Positions 11,000 to 23,817 of a stretch of DNA of 64,000 nucleotides are shown piece after piece. Position 1 is the first letter of the stretch, and each line of letters starts with the position of its first letter. Position numbers and translations under genes: made by a program. The notes under the pieces were generated by a model that saw only the letters and a program-made list of their open reading frames with translations, made no database searches and was not told the DNA's origin. Source of the stretch: Siphonodentalium dalli (lineage: Eukaryota > Mollusca > Scaphopoda > Gadilida > Siphonodentaliidae); assembly GCA_032622095.1 (NCBI GenBank), contig CP136066.1, positions 60,358,609 through 60,422,608 of the forward strand, read 5' to 3'.

Positions 11000-12000
11000 A
11001 CATTCATTATTTATTATATTATATCGAACATTGGTGTCAATTCTCTCACAATTTCTGTGTCTGATTTTGTGACAATTTTATTTACCACGAATTTTTTTAA
11101 TCGGTCTCAGATTTTACAATTTACGGCATTCTTTTGACGATGGCATGGGAGCATAACTATTGTTATTTGTTACATCTAATAGCATCTCTTCATGCTTCAT
11201 GCATTTATTTCTATAAATACGTCATTAGCAAAGACATTTTGGCGAACTTTTAGAAAACGGAAAGGAAGTTATAAATAAGGTCTACTGGCATTACAAAATG
11301 GACCTATCCGTACGTCCCGCCCACCTGTAGACTGCATGATTACTGTTACTACGCACCACAAGCCATCTCAATTCCGCTATCTCTTCAGTGCTAAAATAGC
11401 TTCCGATGAGAAAGGACTGTGTTGTTAAACGCCATGTAACACGATAATATAGCTTCGTTCTGAATATCACGATATTCAAGATACCTTTGTGTGTATATAT
11501 GCAACATGTAAAAGTGACTGTCGTTAGATATAGACAAAAATAGAATCAGTTTAAAAAAAAAAAACAGGTGTGATTGATAGGCCACTTCCGATAAACAACA
11601 AAGATAGATGCTTAGTCATACGTTGAATCAAACGGTGTAAATGAAGCCATTATGAAACTTCAATATCAAGTAGCAAAATTAATATCGAAGCTATGCTAAT
11701 GGTTCACACCTTGATGAAATAAACCAAACGGGGGTGTACATGTGGTAATTAATCTATAAACCCTCTTTTGTCGAAATAAATATAACGATATCAAGTTTAC
11801 CATACCACGAGCGTCCTGGGTGAACCCTGGTGACATCAGGCCGGATGCAAAGGATTATCAAATAATGGCCTTTTAAAATTCACATTTTGTCGTAAATAAA
11901 GTACATTAAAGAAAACGCCGACTATCATGGAGTCAGTTACATGTTGCCATGTCGAGGCAACAATGACACAAAGTGAACTTGTTCGGTGAAGGTTGCGTGT
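11000..12000. other. intergenic, nothing recognised
   Basis: AT-rich sequence without convincing exons or repeats. Short ORFs on either strand look random. Confidence 0.4.
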
Positions 12001-12021
12001 ATACACCGCGAAGCACGTGCA

Positions 12022-12144
12022 ATGTGTAAAATTTTGTGTAATTCTCTTGGAAAATATCTGTTGATTCTCATTTACACGTACATTGTCGGGGGAGCTTTAG
12101 ATTCTCAAATGGATTCAGTAAGACGTTCGCACGAGATCCTACAG
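12022..12144 (+). CDS. possible first exon of a channel-like membrane protein
   Basis: An ATG at 12022 opens 41 codons ending exactly at a good donor (CTACAG|GTTAGT). The peptide has a short Cys-containing start, then one membrane segment KYLLILIYTYIVGGAL, then a charged stretch. That shape recalls the first transmembrane segment of two-pore (K2P) potassium channels, whose pattern is '..YT.lGga.f..iE', but the usual Phe and Glu are replaced here (GGALDSQMD). No pore-helix exon was found downstream. It could also be chance. An upstream in-frame stretch lacks ATG. Confidence 0.3.
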
Positions 12145-12149
12145 GTTAG

Positions 12150-13580
12150 TGTGAATACCAGACATTCGAACTCAATATTACCACGATGTTATAACAGCAA
12201 CAAATGTATACATTTATAACGAAAAACACATACTCGGGGCACAATTAATATTCATAACGCATCATCGATCGGGACTACTATTTCCACGTTTTAGTCAGAA
12301 ATCTGTTATATATAAATATTGAAATTTAAATAACACTAGGATCCGAGAGTGGTCGCTGGCATTGTTTAATCCAGCGTAAAGAGATGCCATAGTTACTTTT
12401 TTATTTAGGAAACCGAACTAAAACATGTATAAATATCGTTCGTCAACCGGACATGTTCCGCATGCACATATCAACACCACTGTAGCCTGAGCTTTTTAAG
12501 ACATATTTTGCTCTCGTGTTCGTAAATTCACTATAGCTTATAATTGTAGTTAGGGACCGACTTGTGGTGCGATTCCTATCACTAGGCAGGCGTATGTCGC
12601 TTCCGAGTTTAAGCTACCGGCTCATTGGCTATAATTGAAATTGGGGCGGTACCTACGGATAGGTCCATTAGGACTGGCCGATTGTCAACTAAACGGACAA
12701 ACTGTTAAATACATTGGATAGCTATGGTCGGACATTTGTATGATCATTACAATTCACCAATAAATGTAATGATATACCGATACTGCAATAAGTATCGTAC
12801 AATGTATAGTTTCAGATTAGCCGTATCTTCAGGTGGCAACCCGATTTCGCGAAATGAGTTTGTTACTATATATAGAAAAAGAATAGTAGGCATGATTGTA
12901 GGAATCCTACTGGGGTACTATCGTAAAATATTATAGCAGTGTGCAACCAATCAGAATGCGAGAAAGTCACGTGAGATATAATATTACATAATAGACGCAT
13001 TCTTAAGACCTTTTGTCCAATTATTTTGAAGAAAAATTACTACAGGAAAACATTTACGGGGCCAGGATAAATTGTGTAAGCCGGGCTGCTGAACCACCCA
13101 TTCACCCCGCCTAGTTTTCGGGGGAAAAATGTGCAGACCCACCCCCTGCAAACTTGAATATGGCTACAAAACCCGCAAGATAGATTGAATTCGGCACAGG
13201 AAAGTTTCCTCTTGGGTATGTATGTGCTTGTAGCACAATTATAAGGAAGAGATACCCATCTTCAGTCATAAATTGACCAGAAAGCTCCATTTAAAAAATG
13301 TCTATCATAGCTTAAATTGGTCAGTAGATGTCACGTTGTATTTTAAGAAAAACATTATGAACCTTTGTCTTTGGTCTGGCCCATGGACATATGAAATATG
13401 TGTTGTACCGCGATATACGTGAACACATCGAACATATACCCGTCCGGTTCTTGTTTACAATCGCGTCACAAACTCTGTCAACATCGATGTAAACAAGCTC
13501 ACTCACTTAGTTGTGTCATTGTATCCATTTACCAAACTCCTCCGGCTGAATTCTGGTCTCAGGTCTAGACCACCCTAATA
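12150..13580. other. intergenic or intronic, no exon recognised
   Basis: No further exon for the 12.02-kb candidate was found on the plus strand. The phrase cacgtgagatataatattac near 12,969 recurs near 45,321, so some of this is repeat-derived. A C-tract lies at 13,617-13,627. Confidence 0.4.
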
Positions 13581-13586
13581 ATCACG

Positions 13587-16500
13587 TAGTCCAGGAGATA
13601 TTGGTAAACCTCTGCACCCCCCCCCCCAGGACTCAACTTCACCCCACTAATTTTCTTCCTTAAGGTCTCCTCGAATTTTTTTCACTTGTTAACAAGAAAA
13701 AAAAGTGGCCGCAGAGACTCCAGACAAGATGGCGTCCATCATGGCGGCCATTTTGTTTATATGCACCAGGTCTCTTTGATTGCCGTTATAGTAAAGATGA
13801 TTTCACATGCGGTCTTGTTTTCCGTTCGATTCGTTATGGTAATATACAACCCTTACAAATTAGCCAAAAATCCGATACAAAAATCCAATATGGCGGCCAA
13901 GATGGCCGCCGAAATGTGAAAAATTGTTATTTTTCGGACATTTCACCACCTTTCGTTTGTCTCTGTGGGAAAATATTGGCACTTTGACGCGTTTTTATAC
14001 ATTTATCGTCTAGAAGAGTCATTGGTGAACACACGGGGTCCATAATATACATTCCTTGACGGATATTTCTGTCCGATATCACGTTTTCCCAAATGCCGGT
14101 ATAATCCGGTCAAAGCCAAAACGACGCTAATAACGCAATGTCTGTTTCGAATCAATGAGTGTTATTGCTATTATTACTCCAGCCATGATTATATATGTGC
14201 AGGAGATACTCGGGCTACGATTACTCTTATACCTGAGTTGAGGAATATTCACCCAAATCCAAGATGGCGGCCAAAATGGCCACCAGAAATAGAAAAATCG
14301 CCGAAAATCGCTGATTTTAACACCAGTGAACGTTATTGTCACGACAACTCCACACCTGCTTACTATTGTGAGTTGGGAACACTTAGTCGAATAACTGTCC
14401 TTATATTGCATCCGAATAAAAGTCCCCCAAACCCAAAATGGCGCCCACAATGGCGGAGTAATTTTGAAAAATCACCGAAATTCCCTCATGTTCACATCAT
14501 TGGGCATTATTGCCGAGAAAACTCCACACATGCTGACAGTTAAGTTGTAAATACTGTGGTGAAGTAATTACCTTGCATCCGATGAAGGAAATTGTTTTCC
14601 AAATCGAAGATGGCCGCCAAAATGGCGTCCGAACTTTGAAAACAAGCTTACATTCCTTTACTTTCTTACTATGGGCGTTATTGTTACGCGAATTCTACCC
14701 ATATGGAACATTGATATGAAGTATTCATATGGAACATTGATATGAAGTATTCATTTGAGTTTGGCCAACTCTCACAGTCAAGATGACTGCCAAGCTGGCG
14801 GCCAGAAATTGAAAAGAAGTCGAAATTGTCACATACTAATTTCAACTTTTTGTCATAATATCAATATGTATGGATTGGTCGAAACGGTACATAAGCCATC
14901 TATTAGTTCCAACATAGGTCGTCGCCTTCTGGAAGGATGAAAACCCACAATAATCGCGATGTGGCATTTCGAAATCCATTCTCCACTAAGCGCCCATAAT
15001 GGCCGTAACCGTATATGGGTGCGCCGAATAGTCATATTATGACTTCCAAGAATCAAAACAACAGTACCTGAGCTTATTCTGATTTGCCACATTCAGCAAT
15101 ATCTGGATCAGCATCCGTCTCGTCACATTAATCTATCTCCGAGTCGCTCACACCAACACAGTTTTCTACACTTCTTGGTAGAAGGGTCCCACTAATCGGA
15201 ATGTTTCAAACAACACATATGCCGGTGTCAAGCTCACGTGTTTGTCTCGAAAGTTGGGAATTCTTATCCTTATTCTTGGCGAGCTTCATTCGTGGTATAA
15301 TATATTATGGTATAATTCAGATGCTGCATATGGGATCTGAGCGTCATCTTGCGTGATAAACTACAAATGTATGCGGTCGATACGTATACTAGCTTTCAGA
15401 AGGACCTCTCTATCTGCGTATTTTTCAGATTTGGTTATCTAATGTGGATAACAAACTGTACATCTGGTGATCTTCCCATCCAGCCACTTCTCAATATATG
15501 GTTCATCAATTCACATATTCACGTACAGACGTAGCCGGACAACTTCTGTATATGGCTTCGAATGTTGAAAGCCTAACATTTGACGGATGCCTTTCCGCTA
15601 AGGCGTAGAAGACCATAATGCATAATATACCCACACGTCTTGACCATGATCATAAGAACAGTCCTGGTGGCGTCCATCAATCGTCTCACCGTACAGATCC
15701 AAGCAGATAATAACAATACATGCGGTGCTAGTTTGTGGGCAAGTGTCATGATAGTGGAAATGAAATTGGACCATGGCTGCACCACCCCTTCTTTGTGTAT
15801 GTTTTAGATTCAGACATGATCTCATGTGGCTTTGCTTTCCTTGTATGCTAAGATTGTATCTTTCAATCCGCTTGGAAGCCGTTCTTAATCAACGATCCAG
15901 ACGTGTACCATTGGCTACTACTATATAAGCCCCACCAGACTGGGATGTAGTCTTCAGGACGATGCATTTGATAGTTACCGATAATATGTCATACTCACGC
16001 TGGGTGGTGGTCGGTATGGTTCAAGAAAGTACAATGCCATCAACACAAGGGTGAAATGTTCAACGCGAAGAACATCTAGAGGAATGTTACTTTGATGAGA
16101 TCTTGCATTCGGTTTAACCTACGTTGGGTACACCAAGTGATTTATTGGTAACATCACCATTCAAAACCATTGTCCTGCATGAGACATCTTAACTACTATA
16201 TTCTAAAGTTATATAATATAAAGCTATATGATCATAAAGGTCACGTTCACCAACGTCCACATCCATTGCCATCGAGACTATAAATTGTTTTTTAAACACA
16301 CAGTGAAATAAATGCACCATAGTTCCTGACATTTTCTTGAATAATACCGCCCACATACTGACACTAACCCTGGGAGATCATAACAACAATGCATACCTTC
16401 ATTCCATAAAGACATTATCCTTTAGCCCATCCGACTGGCTAGGATAGTATTATCCAGACAAAATTATACGTCTGGTCATGTTGATTCAGAACGGTCTTGA

Positions 16501-18688
16501 AACGGATGTGGAAATACAATCTTACCACACCAAAAAGACCAACACGCATGACATTCTATATTGAAACATGCACCTGGTGTATGGTTGTATACCGTGGCCC
16601 ATTTCATTCCCACTGTCATGGCGCATGTCCACAAACTAGCACCGCGAGTATTGTTCTTCTCTGCTGGGAGCTATTCGACGAGACGACTGCGGGACGTCAG
16701 AGTTTGCTTAGGATGATGGTCAAGAAGTGTGGGTAGACGGTACATTATGGTCTTCTCCTTAGCATACAGGCATCTGTCCAAGGGAATGAGACAGCTAGCT
16801 ACCTCCGAAACACTGCCGAAGTTGTCCACGTATGCCAATACGTTCGCTAAGTTTGTGAGTTGAACCATCTATTGAGAAGTGACTAGTTAACTGGGAAGTT
16901 CGGCAGGTATACATGTCATTATCCACACGGGGTATGAGAAAGACATACATAGAGATGACCTTCTGTAAGCTTGTATACTTATCGACCATATGCCTTTCTA
17001 GTTCAAGATGACGAACAAATCCCATATTTAGCAAGCATCTAAAATCTTAAGCCAGACACCGGGAAATTAATTCTTTGAAACGTTATGATTAAAGGGACCC
17101 TTCTCACAGGAAGTGTTGAATACTTTGTCGGTGTGAGCGACCTAGATTTGTCAGGCAAAGAAATGGAAACTGGTCCAGATCATTAAGGACGTGGCAAATC
17201 AGAATCTTTTACCAGGTAATTGTTCTAATATGGCTATTCGGCGCACCTACGGTTACGGCCATTATCGGCGCGAAGTATAAAAAGGATTTCGAAATGACAC
17301 ATCGCTATATTAAGTGTGGGTTTTCGTACTTCCAGAAGGAAACGATCAATGTTATGCGTTTTGATACGTTTTAAGTTGAACTAATATATGGTTTGTGTAT
17401 AGTTTCGTCTATACATATCGATACTATGACAAAAAGTTGAAAATTGTATGTGAATATATCGATTTCTTTTCAATTTCTGGCCTCCAGTTTAGCTGCCATC
17501 TTGACCTTGAGTATCAATTACCAAACTCAAATGAATACTTCATACCAATATTCAATATCAACATGTGATGGTGGGTAGAGTTCGCGAAACAATAACGCCC
17601 ATCGTAAGAAAGTAAAGGAATGTAGGCGTGTTTTCAAATATCAATCGCCATTTTGGCCGCCATCTTATATTTGGAAAACCATTTCTTGCATGGGATGAAA
17701 GGTATTAATTACTTCACCTCAGTATTTACAACTCAACTGTCAGCATGTGTGGAGTTTTCTCGACAATAATGCCCAATGATGTGAACATGAGGGAATTTCG
17801 GTGATTTTTCAAACTTTGTCCGCCATTGTGGGCGCCATTTTGGATTTGGGGAACTTTATTTGGATGCAACATAAGGACAGTTATTCGACTAAGTGTTCCC
17901 AACTTACAATAGTAAGCAGGTGTGGAGTTGTCGTGAAAATAACTCACACTGATGTTAAAATCAGCGATTTTCGGCGATTTTTCTATTTCTGGTGGCCATT
18001 TTGGCCGCCATCTTGGATTTGGGTAAATATTCCTCAACTCAGTTATAAGAGGAATCATAGCCCGAGTATCTCCTGCACATATATAATCATGGCTGGAGTA
18101 ATAATAGCAATAACACTCATTGATTCGAAACAGACATTGCGTTATTAGCGTCGTTTTGGCTTTGACCGGATTATACCGGCATTTGGGAAAACGTGATATC
18201 GCACAAAAATATCCGTCAAGGAATGTATATTATGGTCCCCGTGTGTTCGCCAATGACTCTTCTAGACGATAAATTTATAAAATCGCGTCAAGGTGCCAAT
18301 ATTTTCCCACAGAGACAAACGAAAGGTGGTGAAATGTCCGAAAAATAGCAAATTTTCACATTTCGGCGGCCATCTTGGCCGCCATATTGGATTTTTGTAT
18401 CGGATTTTTGGCTAATTTGTAAGGGTTGTATATTACCATAACGAATCGAACGGAAAACAAGACCGCATGTGACATCATCTTTACTATAACGGCGATCAAA
18501 GAGACCTGGTGCATATACAAAAAATGGCCGCCATGATGGACGCCATCTTGTCTGGAGTCTCTGCGGCCACTTTTTTTTCTTGTTAACAAGTGAATAAAAT
18601 TAGAAGAGACCTTAAGGAAGAAAATTAGTCGGGTGAAGTTGAGTCCTGGGGGGGGGGGTGCAGAGGTCTACCAATATCTCCTGGACTA
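13587..18688. mobile_element. 5.1-kb foldback element with ~2.4-kb inverted arms
   Basis: The ends are tagtccaggagatattgg (13587) and its complement ending 18688, flanked by ACG on both sides (13584-13586, 18689-18691), a possible 3-bp target duplication. The two arms match along their length as inverted copies: the stretch at 13,685-13,920 pairs with 18,355-18,590, 14,127-14,450 with 17,726-18,148, 14,930-15,040 with 17,230-17,340, 15,355-15,540 with 16,860-17,040, and 15,590-15,780 with 16,580-16,780. Identity is high near the ends and lower toward the centre (about 16.1-16.4 kb). No transposase frame is convincing. The arms carry many ATGGCGGCC/ATGGCCGCC motifs resembling YY1 sites. Confidence 0.85.
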
Positions 18689-18854
18689 ACGGTGTTCCAT
18701 GTCAGGACTTGGTTTCGCGAAACCACCTGGTCGCAATCTGTGATCGGCGCATTGTTGTACAATCAACGACAATCAATGACAATCTGTGGACAAAAGCGTG
18801 CCGAGCGCTGCATCGAGATTGGTGTGTTGGTGTCTCCAAACCTCAGCACGTGAA

Positions 18855-19015
18855 ATAAGGATTAACTGTCATGTGGACTGTTTTTATGGAGATGTAACGG
18901 TGAGGTAAGTGGACATAACTTGTGTAAAACCCGAAGGGTTTTACATACAAGTTATGACCACTTACCTCACCGTTACATCTCCATAAAAATAGTCCACATG
19001 ACAGTTAATCCTTAT
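18855..19015. repeat. long near-perfect hairpin, ~75-bp arms
   Basis: ataaggattaactgtcatgt ... ggtgaggtaagtgg.cataac runs into a centre at aaaacccgaagggtttt and returns as its complement, ending cagttaatccttat at 19015. Very few mismatches and almost no loop. A MITE-like foldback or a potential small-RNA hairpin source. Confidence 0.85.
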
Positions 19016-19594
19016 ATTTATATACATTTAGCGAAAAAGCCGCTTTTGTAAATATATTTAAATCGAAAAGTGTATCGTGACAAGATCAGCCCAAAATACC
19101 CAATAGCACCCTTGGCAAAAGTTAATTTCTCTTCATGTTGAAACCCGATGATGTATTAAGTCAATCCTGCGCGAGTCAAAATGCGCCCAAAGCATTACGC
19201 GTTCGTCTTTCCAAACCTAATGACGTATCGATGGTGTTATTAGCTTGGTGTTATGAGGCGTTACGCATTCACCGAGAAATAACTGCAACTAGCCACGTGG
19301 GCGCCGACCAATCAGAATGCTGGATTTAGTGATGACAACACTTAGTGTGTAAATATAGCGGCTTATATCCGTGTTGTATAGCGGTATCTGTATGCCGTCG
19401 CCGTTCGACAGGGATCACGGGGCAGGGCTGGTGCGGATTTCTCACCCCATATGCGGATGTCACGACGTTGTCAGTTTTACGGGAGAATTTCACCGAGAAA
19501 CACTCCGCTGTGTGTAGAAATAGCGACCCCGGAAAGGGACCGACAAACTTGCCCAGATACACGAATCAGATTATCCTCACTTAGAGTGGATCGC
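19016..19594. other. GC-richer intergenic stretch
   Basis: Base composition is clearly less AT-rich at 19,330-19,690. Overlapping ORFs of 60-80 codons occur on both strands, typical of stop-poor GC-richer DNA. None is recognisable. Confidence 0.4.
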
Positions 19595-19692
19595 GAATCC
19601 GCGCTTGTCGGCATTCGAACCAGCTTCGTCGGCGCTAGATGGCAAATAGCGGCATAATGCCCGAGCATTCTACCGACGGGACTACCGGCGTC
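19595..19692 (-). tRNA. tRNA-like remnant (pseudo-tRNA or SINE head)
   Basis: On the minus strand a TAGTCCCGTCGGTAGAA stretch resembles a tRNA A box, and about 45 bases later CTGGTTCGAATGCC resembles a B box. The T-stem around TTCGAAT does not pair well (TGG against GCC) and the acceptor stem is not clear. I read it as a degenerate tRNA or the tRNA-derived head of a SINE, not a working tRNA. Confidence 0.25.
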
Positions 19693-19699
19693 CTTTACA

Positions 19700-21240
19700 A
19701 TCAATGTATAGTGTAAAATATTGTTTGTTCAGATCAAGAACCAACTATATATTGTTCAACTTTGCGTCAAAATATTACACATAAATTACATTCAGCTCTT
19801 GAAAACATTTCGAACCATTATTATAGGGGATATCAGGTGGGAATTACCAACAACTGGAAATAGTGAGGTACTTGTTGGAAATTTTCAACAATTCATTGAG
19901 GTGAGAGGGTGACATGTGCAATGTAATTTCGCGGACTTGGGAATTTGCAATAAGTTGAAAATCTAGAAAGATCCTAAATAACTATCGCCGTGATTGAAGT
20001 TGTTGAAAATTATTTACCAGAACATGTAATGGTCACAACGGGGGGTGGGTGGGGCTGGGGGGGGGGGGTATCAGAAAAATATCCAGATGGGTGCGTTGTA
20101 TCACGCTCCCGATAGCAGTAGCAGATATTTCCATTGCCATGTAATTTTTTTCCAAATCCATGTTTAAAGTTAATTATGACAAATAAACCAATTTGAAATG
20201 TCAAGACTTAAGAAACTGGACCAAATAAATCAATAATCAAGAGCAGGGGTCCCATGCATTTAATTTAATTTAATTCAATTTAATCGGACATTTCCTTATT
20301 TTGAACCACAATTTTTCGTTCTGACTTAATATCATTTTGCGAGTTTTTGCTGTTATATTGTATATCCAGTCCAGCAATAATTTATTCTCAAATGATGAAT
20401 TAGTACTATCAAAACTAGCTCCGTCCTCAATTCATTTCAGAAACACGGAACGAAAGACACCCGCACCCAATGCAGATTACGTTCCGATTGCAAAACTACT
20501 ATCATTCCCTATTTATCCGTGTCAACCAAACCCATCGATAACATATTAGAAATAATAGCACGAAAATCTTACTTAATCCATCTAACGGTAGTATGCTTTC
20601 AAACAAGGCAAGGGTGTTATAAATGAAACTCCACTGTGAAGCCAGATAAACGCGCGCATGATTTACAACCAAATTACCAATCTGTATCGTTACTGCGAAA
20701 ACAGAAAATGGTATTTTCGTCTCAGGTTCAAGTCTCGGTTTATACAAAAATCTCAGACCATGGGGGTACTAGGTCTCAGTTGTAGACTATTACCTATAAC
20801 ACACATAATTATCGATTATATTACATTTTGTCCAGTTCATATGTAATTATAATCTTTCTTCTACACGGCATATCAATAAAACACAATTCCTATTTGGTTA
20901 ACATAAAGATAAATGCTTCCAAAAAATACATATGTTTCTGTTACCAGAACTTGTACGTTACCACATGGTTCGAATTATGAACAGACCGACACAGGCTTGA
21001 ATGACAATAAGAAGGCAAACCTTGGTTTACGTAAACCTGAGTTTCAAAAAGACGAGAATACGGACCAGTGCTGACCAATAATCCCAGCTTACTCGCCTCG
21101 AAGCTGGGTAACACATGGCGATCACCGTGGTTTCGGCCTGGTCTAGACTATAGTTTACATGAAACCCTGGTCTAGACCAGGTACCAGAATTCGGCCGTAT
21201 AGGTTCGCAGAATTCCATTTGAACCTCCCCTTGGGTTACT
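19700..21240. other. intergenic, no gene recognised
   Basis: Contains a G-rich run at about 20,040-20,070, a short (aattt/aattta) tract near 20,255-20,285, and a palindrome cctggtctagaccagg at 21,166-21,181. Nothing coding recognised. Confidence 0.4.
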
Positions 21241-21244
21241 GTTA

Positions 21245-22224
21245 CCTCAAGCTTTCCAACTAGCTGTTAGCAATTTCCAACCTAACACCCCCTAAAGTTC
21301 GAAAATGTCCAAATGATGTCCATTTGGGATCAACATTTTGACGAAATATGCTACTCATGGTTTAAAAACAACTGATTAATACTGGTTGGAAAATCAAACA
21401 ATGAAAACAATATCAGCCAATATGTGGTGTAAAATACCAACTATTGTAGTGTCAGGAATAGGGAGCTTCGCATAAAAAGAGAATGCGCTGGCTTACAAGG
21501 TCAAGGTAAATATTGTTAGGCCAATGCATTCTCTTATATATGTGAGGCGCCCTATGGGCGAATCGCATATATAAGGGAATGCGTTGGCACAGGGTTTTCG
21601 CAATATCTGCCCAGAAACCATCGGCGACAGATGATGAACGAACAATATTCTAGATGCATATTTATTAATTGTGAAGATATGTATACGAATTAACATATAA
21701 AACAGTATCACATGGAAATATCACAGCAACATGTGGAAGTTCACCCGAGTCGACTCCTGAGACAATGAACAAAGTGAACTTCTGAGGTGGTGGTCATTAA
21801 GTAGACCTGAATAGAGTTATCAATCATGATTAAGTGGTCCCGAATAGAGTTATCACCCCTAGTTAAATGGTCCTGAATAGAGTTATCACCTCTGGCTAAG
21901 TGATCCTGAATAGAGTTATCACCCCTGGTTAAATGGTCCTGAATAGAGTTATCAACCCTGGCTAAGTGGTCCTGAATAGATTTATTACCCCTGGTTAAGT
22001 GGTCCTGAATACCTCAAGCTTTCCAACTTTTGGCAATTTCCAACCTAACACCATCTAAAGTTGGAAAATGTCCAAATGATGCCCATTTGAAACAAAAATT
22101 TCGACCAAATTAGAAAAATGTGCAACTCTGGGTCTAAAACTAATTAATTACTGGTTGGATAATCAAACATTGAGAACAATTTCAACCTATATGTGGTGTA
22201 AAGTTTTCAATTAATGTTGTGTCA
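21245..22224. repeat. duplicated ~210-bp block around a 33-36-bp minisatellite
   Basis: The block cctcaagctttccaact ... atgtggtgtaaa occurs at 21,245-21,455 and again at 22,012-22,224 as a diverged direct copy. Between them, 21,808-22,010 holds about six units of gaatagagttatcacc followed by cctggttaagtggtcct. A single hairpin module (see 21,515-21,596) also lies between. The arrangement looks like unequal exchange around the minisatellite. Confidence 0.75.
21515..21596. repeat. hairpin module copy (single)
   Basis: ggccaatgcattctcttata ... cgcatatataagggaatgcg ttggc: one copy of the window-wide hairpin, ending in ggcacagggttttcgc. Its centre is changed (ggcgccctatgggcg). No partner hairpin nearby, so it is a truncated or solo derivative. 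Confidence 0.8.
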
Positions 22225-22593
22225 GCTGTTTGACCAATGTTGGGCGGTAGACCGCCCACTGTCGCCACGTCCTTGCTCGTCTTACAGAGACTGTCACACA
22301 TTATGTTGAAAAATTTAAATATTGAAGACACAATTGTTATATATCATTAGAAGGAGAATTGAAAATGAATCGTTAAATATAATTCATTCTTTAAAAAAAA
22401 ATGATAAAGGTTATACATTCATACAACTTTTTCATCGGATATAAATGACCGACTGTATTTAATGGGACGTTTCTTAACACCCAGAGTTTGAATGATGATG
22501 TAAAAGAAATGGCGGTAAATTTGATTCCAGTATTTCTAGTACAGCTGACTACGACACCGGAAGATTAAAAGGGCATAGGGGACCACACTTTAA

Positions 22594-22846
22594 CCCTTTC
22601 ATGACTGGAGCTTCCCAAAATTTTGCGAAAACCCTGTGCCAATGCATTCTCTTATATTTGTGAGTCGCCCATAGGGTGCCTCGCATATATAAGATAATGC
22701 ATTGGCCTCACAATATTTACATTGACCGTGTAAGCCATTGCATTCTCATATATATGCGAGGCTCCCTATGGGAGACTCGCATATAAGAGAATGTACTGGC
22801 ACAGGGTCTTTAATGCTGCACCAGCGCAGCTCCCGGCATGAAAGGG
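22594..22846. mobile_element. piggyBac-like MITE with two hairpin modules (P1)
   Basis: TTAA at 22,590-22,593 and 22,847-22,850. Ends CCCTTTCATGACTGGAGC and GCTCCCGGCATGAAAGGG are inverted. Inside are two hairpin modules in opposed orientation (about 22,640-22,712 and 22,728-22,802). TTAA target duplication with CCC/GGG termini is the piggyBac hallmark. It carries no ORF and depends on a transposase elsewhere. Confidence 0.85.
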
Positions 22847-22850
22847 TTAA

Positions 22851-23815
22851 GATCGACACCTTTCAATATTCGATTCTTTTCGTAAGTATAATTAGTATTG
22901 GTAGCAACCACAATTAGGCACCAGACATACAACGCGCAACATGTGGTGACATCGTAAGTATGGTAAAATTATAAAACAAAACGAATCATATAACTTATTA
23001 AGAATTTACCGATTCCCGATTCACACAATCGTGTTAGTCTATATTTTCAGACGGCTAACTGATACCAGATATATTACATTAGAATTCACCATGATATTTA
23101 TCTCTATATAAGTTATAATTGACACCAACGTGGACCTGCGTGGATAATGGGTATTGTAACATTTACAAGCTTATACGCGAACAGGTTGGAGTCATGACAA
23201 AGGGCAAGTGTGCTCCGATCCCTTGCGTGTGTCCATTCCCCCTTCGACTGAGGGCATGGGGGCACATACCCCACCAGCCCCCTGGTTATTTATCTCAACT
23301 GATCCAGTAAACCCTGAAACCTTATGTGTATACATTGAACACCAGTATCAAACCAACATGAAAGGGGTCATCGATTTTCTTCTGTCAAACTCCTGCGCAC
23401 CCCGGAGTGTTCTCTCTTTGTAATGGCACCGTGGATCGTCGGTAGCTGGCCCTTAATCGTACTGATGTGAACTTTGGCACTATTTTTAATGGCGGAACAT
23501 CTCTGCATTATGTTGATCGCCGATCTTCCCTCCGTAATCACCTGGAATACACAAATTTATTTAGGAAATAATGTTCATTTCCTCGTGTAATTACAGCGTA
23601 TAAACACAATTGGGCAAAATCATAAACATATATAACTATATGGAAATTTGTGATCGAGGTTTCTGTAGTAAGATCTAGGCCATTTGTGACAATAAATTGA
23701 GTTGCATGATTTGTTTGTGGTTGTTGACTGTTTACTGTTGAATGTTAACATTCCTCATGAAGACATCATCCTGTTCTGTTCAATAATGTTAAAAAAGAAC
23801 CCATGACACATTTTA
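22851..23815. other. intergenic, nothing recognised
   Basis: No exon or strong repeat seen. Short proline-rich ORFs at 23,120-23,420 have no recognisable domain. Confidence 0.4.
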
Positions 23816-23817
23816 CC

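Noticed and set aside
13686-18589. Mirror-image ORFs starting MLTRKKSGRRD in both arms of the foldback
   Set aside because: They are the same non-coding sequence seen in both inverted arms. The frame passes through ATGGCGGCC motifs and ends after 77 codons with no recognisable domain.
19595-19692. Functional tRNA gene
   Set aside because: A-box and B-box likeness only; T-stem and acceptor stem do not pair, so kept as a low-confidence remnant.
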